Assembly (NCBI RefSeq): GCF_001905095.1
Contig: NZ_LWLS01000138.1
Location: 106,112 to 170,111 of the forward strand
From: Micromonospora sp. CB01531
GTDB lineage: Bacteria > Actinomycetota > Actinomycetes > Mycobacteriales > Micromonosporaceae
Length of the DNA stretch: 64,000 bases
Reading direction: 5' to 3'
Position 1 is the first letter of the stretch, and every line of letters begins with the position of its first letter. Position numbers and translations under genes: made by a program. The notes beneath the pieces are model-generated. The model was not told where the DNA came from and searched no databases. It saw only the letters and a program-made list of their open reading frames with translations. This document shows positions 18,208 through 26,960 of the stretch, piece by piece.

Positions 18208-19923
18208 GTGACGAGTGCCTCGACAGCACAGAGCGCGGACGCCGGCCGGGCCGGATCGGACCGGACGGCCGCCGGTCAGCCGATCACCGATCAGGCCGCC
18301 GAGGCCGCAACGACCGACCGCGGCGGGGTCCCGGCCGTCGTCCGGCGGCGGCTCGCCACCGTCGACGCCCGCCTCGACGGGCACGCCTGGCTGGCCACCG
18401 CCGTCGTGGTGGCGATCGCGGCAATCCTGCGCCTCGTCGGGCTGAGCGGTCCCAAGGGCAAGATCTTCGACGAGATCTACTACGCCCGGGACGCCTACGG
18501 GCTGATCGACAAGGGCGTCGAGTGGAACTACAAGGACAACGGCCCGTCGTACGTGGTGCACCCGCCGCTGGGCAAGTGGCTGATCGGGTTCGGTGAGTGG
18601 GCGTTCGGCTACCAGGACGCGGAGACAAAGATCTCCGTGCCGGGGCACCTGACCACCACCGCCCCCGAGTTCGGCTGGCGGATCGCGGCGGCCGTCGCCG
18701 GCACCCTGTCGGTGCTGCTGTTGGTCCGGATCGCCCGGCGGATGTTCCGCTCCACCGCGCTGGGCTGCGCGGCCGGCCTGCTGCTCGCCCTGGACGGCTT
18801 CCACCTGGTGCTCTCCCGCACCGCGCTGCTCGACATCTTCCTGCTGCTGTTCGTGCTGGCCGCGTTCGGCGCGCTGGTGCTGGATCGGGACGCCCGGCGC
18901 CGCCGCTGGGCCCGGGCGCTGGCGGCGGGGCTCGACCCGTCGACACCGGGGCGGGCCGGCCGGCCGCCGTCGGGCTGGCGGAACTGGCCGTGGTGGCGGC
19001 TGGCCGCCGGGGTGCTGCTCGGCTGCGCCTGCGCGGTCAAGTGGAGCGGCGTGTACTTCGTGCCGGCCTTCGCGCTGCTGGTGATCTTCTGGGAGGTCGG
19101 CGTCCGCCGCTCGGCGGGGGTACGCCACCCGTGGCGGGACGCCCTGCTGGACGAGCTGCCCTGGCTGCTGCTGGCCGGGGTGCTGATGGTGGCCACCTAC
19201 GTCGCCACGTGGTCGGGCTGGCTGTTCACCGACGACGGCTACTACCGGCTCGCCAGCCGCTACCCGAACACGCCGGGGCTGAACGACACCCCGGTGATCG
19301 GGCCGCTGATCAACCTGTGGGAATACCACAAGGCCGCGTACGGCTTCCACACCCAGCTCGACGAGCCGCACAAGTACCAGTCCTGGCCGTGGCAGTGGCT
19401 GCTGCTGGGCCGGCCGGTGGCCTTCTACTGGTCCGGCGACGGCAGCTGCGGCGCGCCGCAGTGCGCGAGTGAGATCCTGCTGCTGGGCACCCCGCTGCTC
19501 TGGTGGTCGTTCCTGCCCGCGCTGGCGGCGCTGGCCTGGCTCGGGCTGGCCCGGCGGGACTGGCGGGCCGGGGCGATCCTGCTGAGCGTGGCCGCCGGCC
19601 TGCTGCCCTGGTTCTGGTTCGCGCTGGACGGCCGGACGATGTTCTCCTTCTACGCCGCGCCGGCGCTGCCGTTCCTGGTGCTGGCGGTGACCTACGTACT
19701 GGGCGCGATCGTCTCGCCGGCACCGGCCGCCGCCCCGGGCACGGGGGCGCCACCGGGCGGGCCGGACGTCGCCGACCGCCGGCTGGTGGGCGGGATCATC
19801 GCGGGCGCGTACGTGCTGCTGGTGGGCCTCTGCTTCGCCTACTTCTACCCGGTCTTCGTGGGCCGCCTGATCAGGTACGCGGACTGGTCGGCGCGGATGT
19901 GGCTGGACGGGCGCTGGATCTGA
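18208..19923 (+). CDS. pmt: Polyprenyl-phosphate-mannose protein O-mannosyltransferase (PMT family)
   Basis: This multi-pass membrane enzyme is expected to transfer mannose from polyprenyl-P-mannose to secreted proteins. The first extracytoplasmic loop carries the acidic motif FDEIYYARDAY near residue 90, then VVHPPLGKWLIG. About ten hydrophobic segments follow to the C-terminus. The 571-residue length fits the family (compare Rv1002c). The start is GTG 18208, with TACGAT six bases upstream and no Shine-Dalgarno, so probably leaderless. It is divergent from rsmI and followed by a very strong terminator. Confidence 0.93.
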   Translation: MTSASTAQSADAGRAGSDRTAAGQPITDQAAEAATTDRGGVPAVVRRRLATVDARLDGHAWLATAVVVAIAAILRLVGLSGPKGKIFDEIYYARDAYGLIDKGVEWNYKDNGPSYVVHPPLGKWLIGFGEWAFGYQDAETKISVPGHLTTTAPEFGWRIAAAVAGTLSVLLLVRIARRMFRSTALGCAAGLLLALDGFHLVLSRTALLDIFLLLFVLAAFGALVLDRDARRRRWARALAAGLDPSTPGRAGRPPSGWRNWPWWRLAAGVLLGCACAVKWSGVYFVPAFALLVIFWEVGVRRSAGVRHPWRDALLDELPWLLLAGVLMVATYVATWSGWLFTDDGYYRLASRYPNTPGLNDTPVIGPLINLWEYHKAAYGFHTQLDEPHKYQSWPWQWLLLGRPVAFYWSGDGSCGAPQCASEILLLGTPLLWWSFLPALAALAWLGLARRDWRAGAILLSVAAGLLPWFWFALDGRTMFSFYAAPALPFLVLAVTYVLGAIVSPAPAAAPGTGAPPGGPDVADRRLVGGIIAGAYVLLVGLCFAYFYPVFVGRLIRYADWSARMWLDGRWI

Positions 19924-19963
19924 CGCCCGGCGCTACCGGCGGTGGGCTGGACAACGCAAAGAA

Positions 19964-20011
19964 GCGCGCCCCGATCGCCTGCCACGGGGGAAGCGGGCGA
20001 TTGGGGCGCGC
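19964..20011 (+). terminator. Strong terminator after the O-mannosyltransferase gene
   Basis: A 16-bp stem (GCGCGCCCCGATCGCC, 19964-19979, with 19996-20011; one G-T pair) encloses a 16-nt loop, about 40 bp past the stop of the mannosyltransferase gene. No T-run follows. Confidence 0.85.
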
Positions 20012-20555
20012 AGAAGAAGCTTAACCACCCCGGATCAGCGGCACAACTGGTCGTCTCCGGTCAGATTCCCGACCGGCGAGCCCCCACGAGGATGATTCGC
20101 CCGCAGGTGGCGCCGGTGGTCACGGCGCGAAGACCTTACGGGAGCCTTACGGCTTCGTTCCGCCGCCGGCCGAGGGGCGCCCGCCCGGCCGAACCGCCAA
20201 GGGGAGCGCTTTCCGGACCGCGCGGGCCCGCAGCCGGTGTTGATCTCCGGAGCTTTCGTCATCGTTGATGACCTATAGGCTAGAACTACCTGTTTGTCTG
20301 CTAAGCCCGCTCTATGGTCTGCAATCCGGATATGCGAATGATGAAATATCCCTCGTCGGCCAGCCTCGCGGACTTGGACATACCTCGCTATTCGCCCTCA
20401 TAGCCTCTCCCGGTGGCCGCTCACCTTCCGCTCGCGGAGCCGGGCGCCGCCAGCCCCTTCCACCGGCCACCGGCGCACCCGAGGCATGGTGCGCCGGCCG
20501 ACCAGCCACGGGAGGGGGTGATGTCCCGACGATGACCGACAACCCATGACCAGCT
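20012..20555. other. Intergenic stretch of about 540 bp without a supported gene
   Basis: No reading frame here has family-like residues on either strand. The segment 20265-20380 is noticeably less GC-rich than its surroundings, which fits promoter DNA for the VWA operon. I looked for FMN, cobalamin and c-di-AMP riboswitch cores and did not find a convincing match. Confidence 0.5.
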
Positions 20556-20617
20556 GGATGATCACCCGGGTGTCACCACCCGGATGATCATCCGAAGTGG
20601 ATCTCACTACACTTCGG
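20556..20617 (+). promoter_or_regulatory. Two stacked dyads and a leaderless-type promoter before the VWA operon
   Basis: The first dyad has 17-bp arms (20556-20572 and 20577-20593, one mismatch) around the loop TCAC. The second dyad, CCGAAGTG (20592-20599) with CACTTCGG (20610-20617), overlaps its end. A TACACT box (20608-20613) ends 7 bases before the GTG at 20621. The dyads therefore cover the expected -35 to +1 region and could be operators or an RNA hairpin. Confidence 0.6.
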
Positions 20618-20620
20618 CCG

Positions 20621-21898
20621 GTGATCAACAAGAGCAGATCGGCAGCGGTCCTCATTGGACTGCTGGCGACGACCGCGCTGATCGGTCCGGCGCCCGCCCG
20701 GGCCGGCGACGACACCCCCGAAACCCCCGCCGAGCCGCCCAAGGTCGAGCTGGTCCTCGACGTCAGCGGCTCGATGCGGGCCCGCGACATTGACGGGCGC
20801 AGCCGGATCTCCGTTGCCCAGCAGGCGTTCAACGAGGTCGTGGACGCGCTGCCGGACGAGACCCAGCTCGGCATCCGGGTGCTCGGGGCCACCTACCGGG
20901 GCAAGGACAAGAAGCAGGGCTGCCTGGACACCCAGCAGATCGTGCCGGTCGGCCCGGTGGACCGTACGCAGGCCAAGGCGGCCGTGGCCACCCTCCGGCC
21001 GACCGGCTTCACCCCGGTCGGGCTGGCGCTCCGCTCCGCCGCGCAGGACCTCGGCACCGGCAGCACCGCCCGCCGGATCGTGCTGATCACCGACGGCGAG
21101 GACACCTGCGCCCCGCCCGACCCCTGTGAGGTGGCCCGCGAGCTGGCCGCCCAGGGCACCAGGCTGGTCGTCGACACCCTCGGCCTGGCCCCCGACGAGA
21201 AGGTACGCCGGCAACTGCTCTGCATCGCCGGCGCGACCGGCGGCACCTACACGGCGGCACAGAGCGCGGACGAGCTGACCGGCCGGATCAAGCAGCTCGT
21301 GGACCGGGCCCGGGACACCTACACCGCCACCCCGACGGTGGTCGGCGGGGCGGCCGAGTGTGCCAACGCGCCGCTGCTCGGCCCCGGCGTCTACACCGAC
21401 CGCGAGGCGTTCTCCGAGCACCGCTGGTACCGGGTGCCGGTGCGTCCCGGCCAGGAGCTGCGAGCCTCGGTCAGCGTCGCACTGGACCGGCCGGTCAACC
21501 CCGACTACGGCGTACTGCTGCGGGCCACCGCGACGGACGGGCGGGAACTCGTCCGGGGCGTGGACGCCGGCAGCGGACGTACCGATGTGATCTCCACCGG
21601 CCTGCGCTGGTCCGCGGCCGAGGACACCCCCACCCCGAGCCCCAGCGGTACGCAGACCGCCGAGACGGTGTGCCTGGTGGTCAGCAACTCCTTCGCCGCC
21701 CGCCCCGGCACCCAGGTCACCCCCGGCATGCCGGTGGAGCTGACCGTCGACGTGGTCGCCGCGTCCCCCGCCCCGGACGGGCCGGACCTCGGCCGCGGCT
21801 GGGCTCTGCTGCTCCTGCTCACCCTGGCCGGGCTGGTCACCGGGCTGGTCACCGGGCTGCTCACCCGCTGGTGGGTCGCCACCTGGAGGGAGAACTGA
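20621..21898 (+). CDS. VWA-domain exported protein with C-terminal membrane anchor
   Basis: A signal peptide (INKSRSAAVLIGLLATTALI, ending APARA near residue 28) leads into a von Willebrand factor A domain. The metal site is intact: LVLDVSGSM near residue 45, a Thr in GFTPVGLAL, and ITDGEDTC. A beta-rich region follows, then a C-terminal helix (GWALLLLLTLAGLVTGLVTG) and basic tail, so the VWA domain faces outside. Role unknown; VWA domains usually bind proteins. I use GTG 20621 because of the promoter spacing; an upstream GTG at 20597 lies inside a dyad. It is co-transcribed with 21901-22674 (2-bp gap). Confidence 0.85.
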   Translation: MINKSRSAAVLIGLLATTALIGPAPARAGDDTPETPAEPPKVELVLDVSGSMRARDIDGRSRISVAQQAFNEVVDALPDETQLGIRVLGATYRGKDKKQGCLDTQQIVPVGPVDRTQAKAAVATLRPTGFTPVGLALRSAAQDLGTGSTARRIVLITDGEDTCAPPDPCEVARELAAQGTRLVVDTLGLAPDEKVRRQLLCIAGATGGTYTAAQSADELTGRIKQLVDRARDTYTATPTVVGGAAECANAPLLGPGVYTDREAFSEHRWYRVPVRPGQELRASVSVALDRPVNPDYGVLLRATATDGRELVRGVDAGSGRTDVISTGLRWSAAEDTPTPSPSGTQTAETVCLVVSNSFAARPGTQVTPGMPVELTVDVVAASPAPDGPDLGRGWALLLLLTLAGLVTGLVTGLLTRWWVATWREN

Positions 21899-21900
21899 GG

Positions 21901-22674
21901 ATGCGTACCCTGATCCGCTCCGCGGCGGCGCTGGCCGCCGTCGGGCTGACCCTCACCCCGGCCGCCGCCTCGGCCGAGCCCACCCCGTCGCCGGGCGCCG
22001 CCACGGTCACCAAGGCCGGCACCTCGTTCCTGACCGCCACCGCCATCGCCGCCGGCCAGCCGGTCCAGGTCGGCGCGTCGACCGGCGACCACCTCTACTG
22101 GTCGTTCCGCGCGGAGGCCGGGCAGACCCACGAGATCGGTGCCAACGTCGCCTTCCCGAAGGGCCGCACCGGCCCGTCCACCTGGACCGTCGAGGTCTTC
22201 GACGGGCTGCGCCGCCGGCAGGCCTGCACGGCCGGCGCGCAGACCCCGACCGCCGACGCGACCGCGACCGGCGTCACCCTCGGCTGCACGCTGCGCCGGG
22301 TCCGGCCCTGGGCCGAGCCGTGGTCCGGCGACCCGCTGCCGGGCACCTACTACGTCCGGCTCTCCGTGACCGAGCTGCCCGAGCCCGACCTGGGCCTGCC
22401 GATCGACGTGGACCTGCTGGTCAGCGTCGACGGCGATGGCGGCGCGTCCGGCGACGACGGGAAGCTGGCGGCACCGCTGGTGCCCAACACCCGGGCCGGG
22501 GCGCTGCTCACCGCCGAGCCGACACCCGAACCGGTCGCCGAGGAGGAGCTCAGCCTCACCGGCTGGCTCCCCGAGGCCGGCTCGCGCTGGGTCTGGACCA
22601 CCGCCGGTGGCGTGCTCGCCGCCGTGGCGGGCGTGGTCGGCTTCGCGCTCACCCGGCGACCCCGCCGACCCTGA
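21901..22674 (+). CDS. Exported membrane-anchored protein, partner of the VWA protein
   Basis: The protein has a signal peptide (MRTLIRSAAALAAVGLTLTP, cleavage near ASAEP), a beta-rich extracellular region of about 190 residues with one Cys pair (ACTAG, LGCTL), and a C-terminal helix (WVWTTAGGVLAAVAGVVGFA) followed by RRPRRP. It resembles a peptidase-associated or carbohydrate-binding beta-sandwich, but I cannot name it. The ATG follows GGAGGGAG, and the gap to the VWA stop is 2 bp, so the two are one operon and probably act together at the cell surface. Confidence 0.82.
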   Translation: MRTLIRSAAALAAVGLTLTPAAASAEPTPSPGAATVTKAGTSFLTATAIAAGQPVQVGASTGDHLYWSFRAEAGQTHEIGANVAFPKGRTGPSTWTVEVFDGLRRRQACTAGAQTPTADATATGVTLGCTLRRVRPWAEPWSGDPLPGTYYVRLSVTELPEPDLGLPIDVDLLVSVDGDGGASGDDGKLAAPLVPNTRAGALLTAEPTPEPVAEEELSLTGWLPEAGSRWVWTTAGGVLAAVAGVVGFALTRRPRRP

Positions 22675-22728
22675 CCCGCGCCCGGTGGCCGCCGCGGACC
22701 CGAACGCGGCGGCTACCGCAGGCGACGG

Positions 22729-22998
22729 TCAGGTGGTGCGCGGGCTCCGCGGCACCCAGCCGATGAACCGGTCCTGAAGCGACGACACCGGCACGGCCCG
22801 CAGGTCCCGCGTGGCGGCGGCCAGGCAGGAGCCGAGGTAGACGGTCAGCGAGGCGCGGTCCACCCGGTATTCGGCCAGCAGCCGGCTCCGCTTGGTGGTG
22901 CACGGCCACTCGTCGCCGCAGGAGTTACAGGTCCAGTCGGGGGTCACCGGCGTGTGCTCGTCCGGCTGTGGTCCCGACGCCTCCGCACCAGGCGTCAT
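22729..22998 (-). CDS. Small hypothetical protein with CxxC pair
   Basis: This is an 89-residue protein with a single CNSCGDEWPC motif near residue 24 that could bind zinc, followed by TTKRSRLLAEYRVDRASLTV. It resembles a small actinobacterial family that I cannot assign. Start ATG 22998 has GGGAAGGAAC upstream on the minus strand. It is convergent with the VWA operon and divergent from the phosphopantetheinyl transferase. Confidence 0.7.
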   Translation of the reverse strand: MTPGAEASGPQPDEHTPVTPDWTCNSCGDEWPCTTKRSRLLAEYRVDRASLTVYLGSCLAAATRDLRAVPVSSLQDRFIGWVPRSPRTT

Positions 22999-23186
22999 CG
23001 GCTGTTCCTTCCCATGTGGACGTATTTGCTCCTGGAGGTTCCCCGCCCCATTGACTCCCCTACAGCGCCCCGGGACGCTCCGGCGTTACATCGTTGCGGT
23101 ACGTTCACCGTCGATGGCCGCCGTCAACTTCCCCGAGGGGGCAGAAGTTCCTCCCTACCTGTGCCAACGCGCATCGGGGGCGAACG

Positions 23187-23843
23187 ATGCGTGACCTCCT
23201 GCCACCGGCGGTCGCGGTGGCCGTGGCCGGCCCCGGGGACTGGTCCGGCACCCTGCTCCCCGCCGAGTCGGCCTGCCTCAGCGACCACGCGGTGGAGAGC
23301 CGGCGCCGGGACTTCACCGCCGGCCGGATGTGCGCCCGCCGGGCCCTGGCCGGACTCGGGCTGCCGGCCGCCCCGGTCCCGTCGGCGCCCGACCGGTCCC
23401 CGGTGTGGCCGGCCGGGGTGGTCGGCACCATCACCCACACGCGGGGTTACTGCGCGGCGGCCGCCGCCCGGGCCACCGAGGTCCGCTCGGTGGGTATGGA
23501 CGCCGAGCGCCACCGGGAGCTCAACCCGGGGGTACGCCGGGCGATCTGCCTACCCGAGGAGGAGGCGGACCTGGCCCGGCTGCCTGCCGGCGTCCCCTGG
23601 CCGACCGTGCTGTTCAGCATCAAGGAGACCGTCTACAAGGTCTGGCACCCGGTCGTCGGGACCTGGCTGGACTTCCACGACGCCCGGGTCACGGTCGACC
23701 CCGAGGCCAGGGCGTTCACCGCCCGGATCGCCCCGGCGCGGCTCGCCGCGGCCCCGGCCACCGATCCACCGGCATCGGTCACCGGCCGGTTCGCGGTGGA
23801 CGCCGAACTGGTCCGCAGCGCCGCCGTCCTGGGACCCCGGTGA
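23187..23843 (+). CDS. Sfp-type 4'-phosphopantetheinyl transferase
   Basis: It loads the CoA-derived phosphopantetheine arm onto carrier proteins of polyketide, peptide or fatty-acid synthases. Signatures are RRRDFTAGRMCARRAL near residue 35, GTITHTRGYCAAA near 85, the Mg-binding VGMDAE near 107, and FSIKETVYKVWHP near 148. Length 218 is typical of the EntD/Sfp group. I start at ATG 23187 with GGGGG upstream; the frame is open to 23094 but has no conserved residues there. No biosynthetic cluster is in this window, so it probably serves carriers elsewhere. Confidence 0.94.
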   Translation: MRDLLPPAVAVAVAGPGDWSGTLLPAESACLSDHAVESRRRDFTAGRMCARRALAGLGLPAAPVPSAPDRSPVWPAGVVGTITHTRGYCAAAAARATEVRSVGMDAERHRELNPGVRRAICLPEEEADLARLPAGVPWPTVLFSIKETVYKVWHPVVGTWLDFHDARVTVDPEARAFTARIAPARLAAAPATDPPASVTGRFAVDAELVRSAAVLGPR

Positions 23844-23918
23844 CGTCCTGACGGACAACTTGGCGGCGGCTTGTACCGTCTTCCCGACTGAAGAGCTTCG
23901 AAGGCGCCAAGGAGACCG

Positions 23919-24917
23919 GTGAGCCACCCTCAGCCTCCGTTCGGGCCGCAGGACCCGAACCAGCAGCCCCCGGAACCGCCGACCCAGCCGTTCCCCACCG
24001 CGCCGATGCCGGCGGTGCCGGGCAGCCCGTACGCGCCGGACAGCCCGTGGGCACCGCAGCCGCCGGTCTCCGGGGCACCGCAGCCGCCGATGTCGGGGGC
24101 ACCGTACCCGCCGCCGGCCGGCCCGCAGCCGCCGACCACGCCGTTCCCGCCGGTCGCGGGCACGCCGCAACCGCCGTACCCGCCGACCTCCGGGACGCCC
24201 TACCCGCCGCAGCCGCCGACCCCCGGGACGCCGTACCCGCCGGCCGGGGCGTACCCGCCGGGTGGGGCGTATTCGCCGGCGCCCGGCCAGCCGTTCGGCG
24301 CGCCGCCGGCCAAGAAGTCCAACAAGAACGTCTGGATCATCGTCGGCATCATCGCGGCGGTCCTGTTGCTGCTCTGCTGCGGCGGCGGCATCTTCGCGAT
24401 CTACAGCGGTGCCAAGAAAGCCCAGGACGCGGTCGAGAGCCTGCCCACCCCGGCGGGGTCCTACGACGCGCCCACGCGTGGGTCGGAGCCGACGCCGGAG
24501 GCCGGGCAGACCGACGGCGAGACGTTCAACATGAAGCCGGGCGACACGCTAATCATCAACGACGACGATGGCACGGTCGAGATCACCGTCAGCAACTTCC
24601 GGACCAAGGACAAGGCCTGCCAGGCGTATATGCCCGGGCCGAAGAACGGCATGTACCTGATCGCCGACGTGACCGCCGAGGTCACCAAGGGCACCGGCTC
24701 GATCAATCCGTTCTACTTCAAGTGGATCGGCGCCGACGGCAGCGAGGCAAACGGTGTGGCCGGGGCGCTCTCCGGGTGCGGCAAGCTGCTCGGCTCGGGC
24801 AACGACCTGGCGAGCGGCAGCAAGCGCACCGGCCAGCTCGTCTTCGACGTCAAGGACAAGAACGGCACCCTGGAGTACGAGCACCGGCTGGAGACGGCCG
24901 GCTCCTGGAAGCCCTGA
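23919..24917 (+). CDS. Proline-rich membrane-anchored protein with DUF4352-like domain
   Basis: The first 125 residues are Pro/Gln/Gly-rich with repeated GTPYPP-type units. A membrane helix follows (NVWIIVGIIAAVLLLLCCGG), then an acidic linker and a C-terminal beta domain (VEITVSNFRTKDKAC, YLIADVTAEVTKGTG, GQLVFDVKDKNG) of the DUF4352/telokin-like type found in secreted or lipoprotein-like proteins. The C-terminal domain should face outside. GTG 23919 follows AAGGAGA. Its layout resembles the two proteins at 25211 and 26172. Confidence 0.8.
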   Translation: MSHPQPPFGPQDPNQQPPEPPTQPFPTAPMPAVPGSPYAPDSPWAPQPPVSGAPQPPMSGAPYPPPAGPQPPTTPFPPVAGTPQPPYPPTSGTPYPPQPPTPGTPYPPAGAYPPGGAYSPAPGQPFGAPPAKKSNKNVWIIVGIIAAVLLLLCCGGGIFAIYSGAKKAQDAVESLPTPAGSYDAPTRGSEPTPEAGQTDGETFNMKPGDTLIINDDDGTVEITVSNFRTKDKACQAYMPGPKNGMYLIADVTAEVTKGTGSINPFYFKWIGADGSEANGVAGALSGCGKLLGSGNDLASGSKRTGQLVFDVKDKNGTLEYEHRLETAGSWKP

Positions 24918-24935
24918 GCCGCGACGCCCCGCACG

Positions 24936-24964
24936 GGGGTCGGTCCCATCCTGGGACCGGCCCC
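24936..24964 (+). terminator. Terminator after the DUF4352-like gene
   Basis: A 13-bp stem, GGGGTCGGTCCCA/TGGGACCGGCCCC (one G-T pair), with a 3-nt loop stands 19 bp after the stop codon and is followed by a T-rich stretch (TGTCGCATTTTC). Confidence 0.85.
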
Positions 24965-25210
24965 TGTCGCATTTTCGGGGTCCGTCCGTCACGGTAGCTG
25001 GCGGACGACCAGTTCGAGCATGGTCTGCTCGGCTGGAAGCCGTCGTAGACCCGCTCGGCCTGCCGATCGTTCCTCCCGCTGCCCGACCGGCACTCCGACG
25101 GTCGGTCAGCTCATCCAGCAATCCGGACATCACCGGGCGTCGAAGCGTCGACACAGATGGTGGCCGATTAGCCTCTGTCAATTATTGAGGCCGCAAGCAC
25201 ACTGGGACGA

Positions 25211-25900
25211 GTGACCTACCAGCCTCCGCAGGACCCCTGGCACCCAGTGCCGCCTCCCCTGCCGCCGCCTCCCTCACCGTGGCAGCCGAACGCCCAGGTC
25301 GTACCGGTGCTGCCGTACCCGACGGCACAGACCCCGGCTGCCGGCCGGCACGAGGTGCACGGCTGGGCAACGGTTCCGGTTGGCGTCAACGGCGCTCCTG
25401 GCAAAGGCCCGAAGCGACGCGTCACTCGTGGGCAGAAGATTGCCGGGGGCATCCTGGGACTGTTCCTGCTGTGCTGCTGCGGCGGCGGCCTCGCCGCCAT
25501 CGGCAGCTCCGGTGACGACAAGCCGGCCGCCAAGGAGTCGGCAGCAGCGGCGCGAGCGCTGGCCGAACCCGCCGTCTCCCAGCCAGAGAGCCCCATGCCG
25601 TCGATCGAGTCACCGAACGTGGCGCCCACCACAAGCCGGCCGAGCCCGGCGCCGAAGCCGACGCGGAACAGCCCCAAGCCGGCGCCGAAGCGCACCACCA
25701 GCGCCCCGCGCACCACCAAGCCGGCAACGACGCGCAAGTGCGACCCCAACTACAGCGGCTGCGTACCCATTGCCAGCGACGTGGACTGCGCCGGCGGCAG
25801 CGGCAACGGCCCGGCCTACGTTCAGGGCCCCGTGCGGGTCATCGCCACGGACATCTACCGCCTGGACGCGGACGGGGACGGGATCGCCTGCGACAAGTAA
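25211..25900 (+). CDS. Membrane protein with Pro-rich N-terminus and C-terminal Excalibur-like domain
   Basis: Order: Pro-rich cytoplasmic tail (about 1-65), basic KRRVTRGQKIAGG, helix GILGLFLLCCCGGGLAAIG (about 78-97), a Ser/Thr/Pro/Lys linker, and a C-terminal domain from about residue 175 (CDPNYSGCVPIASDVDCAGG ... IYRLDADGDGIACD). DxDGDGxxCD is the calcium-binding Excalibur signature of extracellular proteins. GTG 25211 has no Shine-Dalgarno; CACACT stands 7 bases upstream and the same sequence precedes the paralog at 26172. Function unknown. Confidence 0.8.
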   Translation: MTYQPPQDPWHPVPPPLPPPPSPWQPNAQVVPVLPYPTAQTPAAGRHEVHGWATVPVGVNGAPGKGPKRRVTRGQKIAGGILGLFLLCCCGGGLAAIGSSGDDKPAAKESAAAARALAEPAVSQPESPMPSIESPNVAPTTSRPSPAPKPTRNSPKPAPKRTTSAPRTTKPATTRKCDPNYSGCVPIASDVDCAGGSGNGPAYVQGPVRVIATDIYRLDADGDGIACDK

Positions 25901-25957
25901 CGGCAGACCAAGGCCAGCCACACATCCAAGCAGGACGGATGCAATGGACGAGATGTC

Positions 25958-25991
25958 ACGGAGGCCGTTCCCGTTAGGGGACGGCCTCCGT
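25958..25991 (+). terminator. Terminator after the Excalibur-domain gene
   Basis: ACGGAGGCCGT (25958-25968) pairs with ACGGCCTCCGT (25981-25991), extended inward by CCC/GGG across one bulged T; the loop is 5 nt. It lies about 60 bp after the stop codon. Confidence 0.75.
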
Positions 25992-26171
25992 CGTCATCCT
26001 GACCGGGTCAGCGATCGCCAGGCCGCGAACAGCCAGTCCGGATCGTCGCCCGCCACGTCGGTCAGCACCGTCTCCCGGCAGCCATGGGCATGCCGCTCCG
26101 GTTGGAGCGCGAACGCAGATGCTGTCCGATCGGCCGCTGGCGATTGGTTCGTCCGCCAGCACACTGGGTCG

Positions 26172-26843
26172 GTGACGCACCAGCCCCCGCAGGACCCCGG
26201 GTACCGGCAACTGCCGCCACCCCCGCCCTACCAGCCGCCAACCGCCCAGTTCGAGGCAGTCCCGCCTGATCCGACGGCGCAGGATCCGGCTGCTGCCGGG
26301 AACGAGCAGCAGGGCTGGCGAACGCCCTCGGGTCCGACCGAGGTTGTTCCTGACAACGGGCCGAAGCGACGCGTCACTTCCGGACAGAAGGTCGCCTTGG
26401 GCTTCCTCGGACTGGCCCTGCTGTGCTGCTGCGGTGGCGGCCTGGCCGCCATCGGCAGTCCCGACGACGACAAGCCAGCCGCGAAGCCGTCCGCTTCGGC
26501 GGAGCGGGCCATGGCTGACCCTGCTGTCTCCGACTCGCTGAGCCCCACGGCCACGACCGAGTCGCCGAGCCCGACGGCCACCACCAGGTCGCCGAGTCCC
26601 AGGGCGACGACCAGCAAGCCCAGCCCGACGCCGAAGCCGACGCGGAGCAGCCCCAAACCGGCGCCAACGCCGACCCCCAGCACGTCCCGCACGACCAAGC
26701 CGACGACGCCACCAATTCAAGTCGGCGTCCGTCCCGGCGCATTCTGCAGTCCGGAGGGCGCTTACGGGCTCACCGACAAGGGCAGGCTGATGCGGTGTCA
26801 GAGGTCGGCCAAGGACGGCCGGCTGCGCTGGACCGCCGCTTGA
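26172..26843 (+). CDS. Membrane protein paralog of 25211-25900 with a different C-terminal domain
   Basis: The N-terminal two-thirds match the neighbour: a THQPPQDPGY start, GPKRRVTSGQKVALGFLG, the helix with LLCCCGGGLAAIGS, and a linker of SPTATTES-type repeats. The last 45 residues instead read GVRPGAFCSPEGAYGLTDKG and end with DGRLRWTAA, a short Cys-containing module that I recall at the ends of other actinobacterial secreted proteins. GTG 26172 was chosen because the upstream CACACTGGG and the start align with the paralog. This is a tandem duplication followed by exchange or divergence of the outer domain. Confidence 0.75.
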   Translation: MTHQPPQDPGYRQLPPPPPYQPPTAQFEAVPPDPTAQDPAAAGNEQQGWRTPSGPTEVVPDNGPKRRVTSGQKVALGFLGLALLCCCGGGLAAIGSPDDDKPAAKPSASAERAMADPAVSDSLSPTATTESPSPTATTRSPSPRATTSKPSPTPKPTRSSPKPAPTPTPSTSRTTKPTTPPIQVGVRPGAFCSPEGAYGLTDKGRLMRCQRSAKDGRLRWTAA

Positions 26844-26960
26844 GCTCACAGCAGCTGGCCGCCAGCCGGACGGCAGCTCACCGGCCCCACCGGCGACCGT
26901 TACGCGTCCGCCCGGCATTCCCGCCAGTGATAGCGGCATCGGCGACCTGGACCGCGAAGA

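Noticed and set aside
20030..20260. Possible FMN or other riboswitch before the VWA operon
   Set aside because: A GGTCAGATTCCCGACCGGCG stretch recalls part of the FMN element, but the remaining conserved boxes are missing and the downstream genes are unrelated to flavin.
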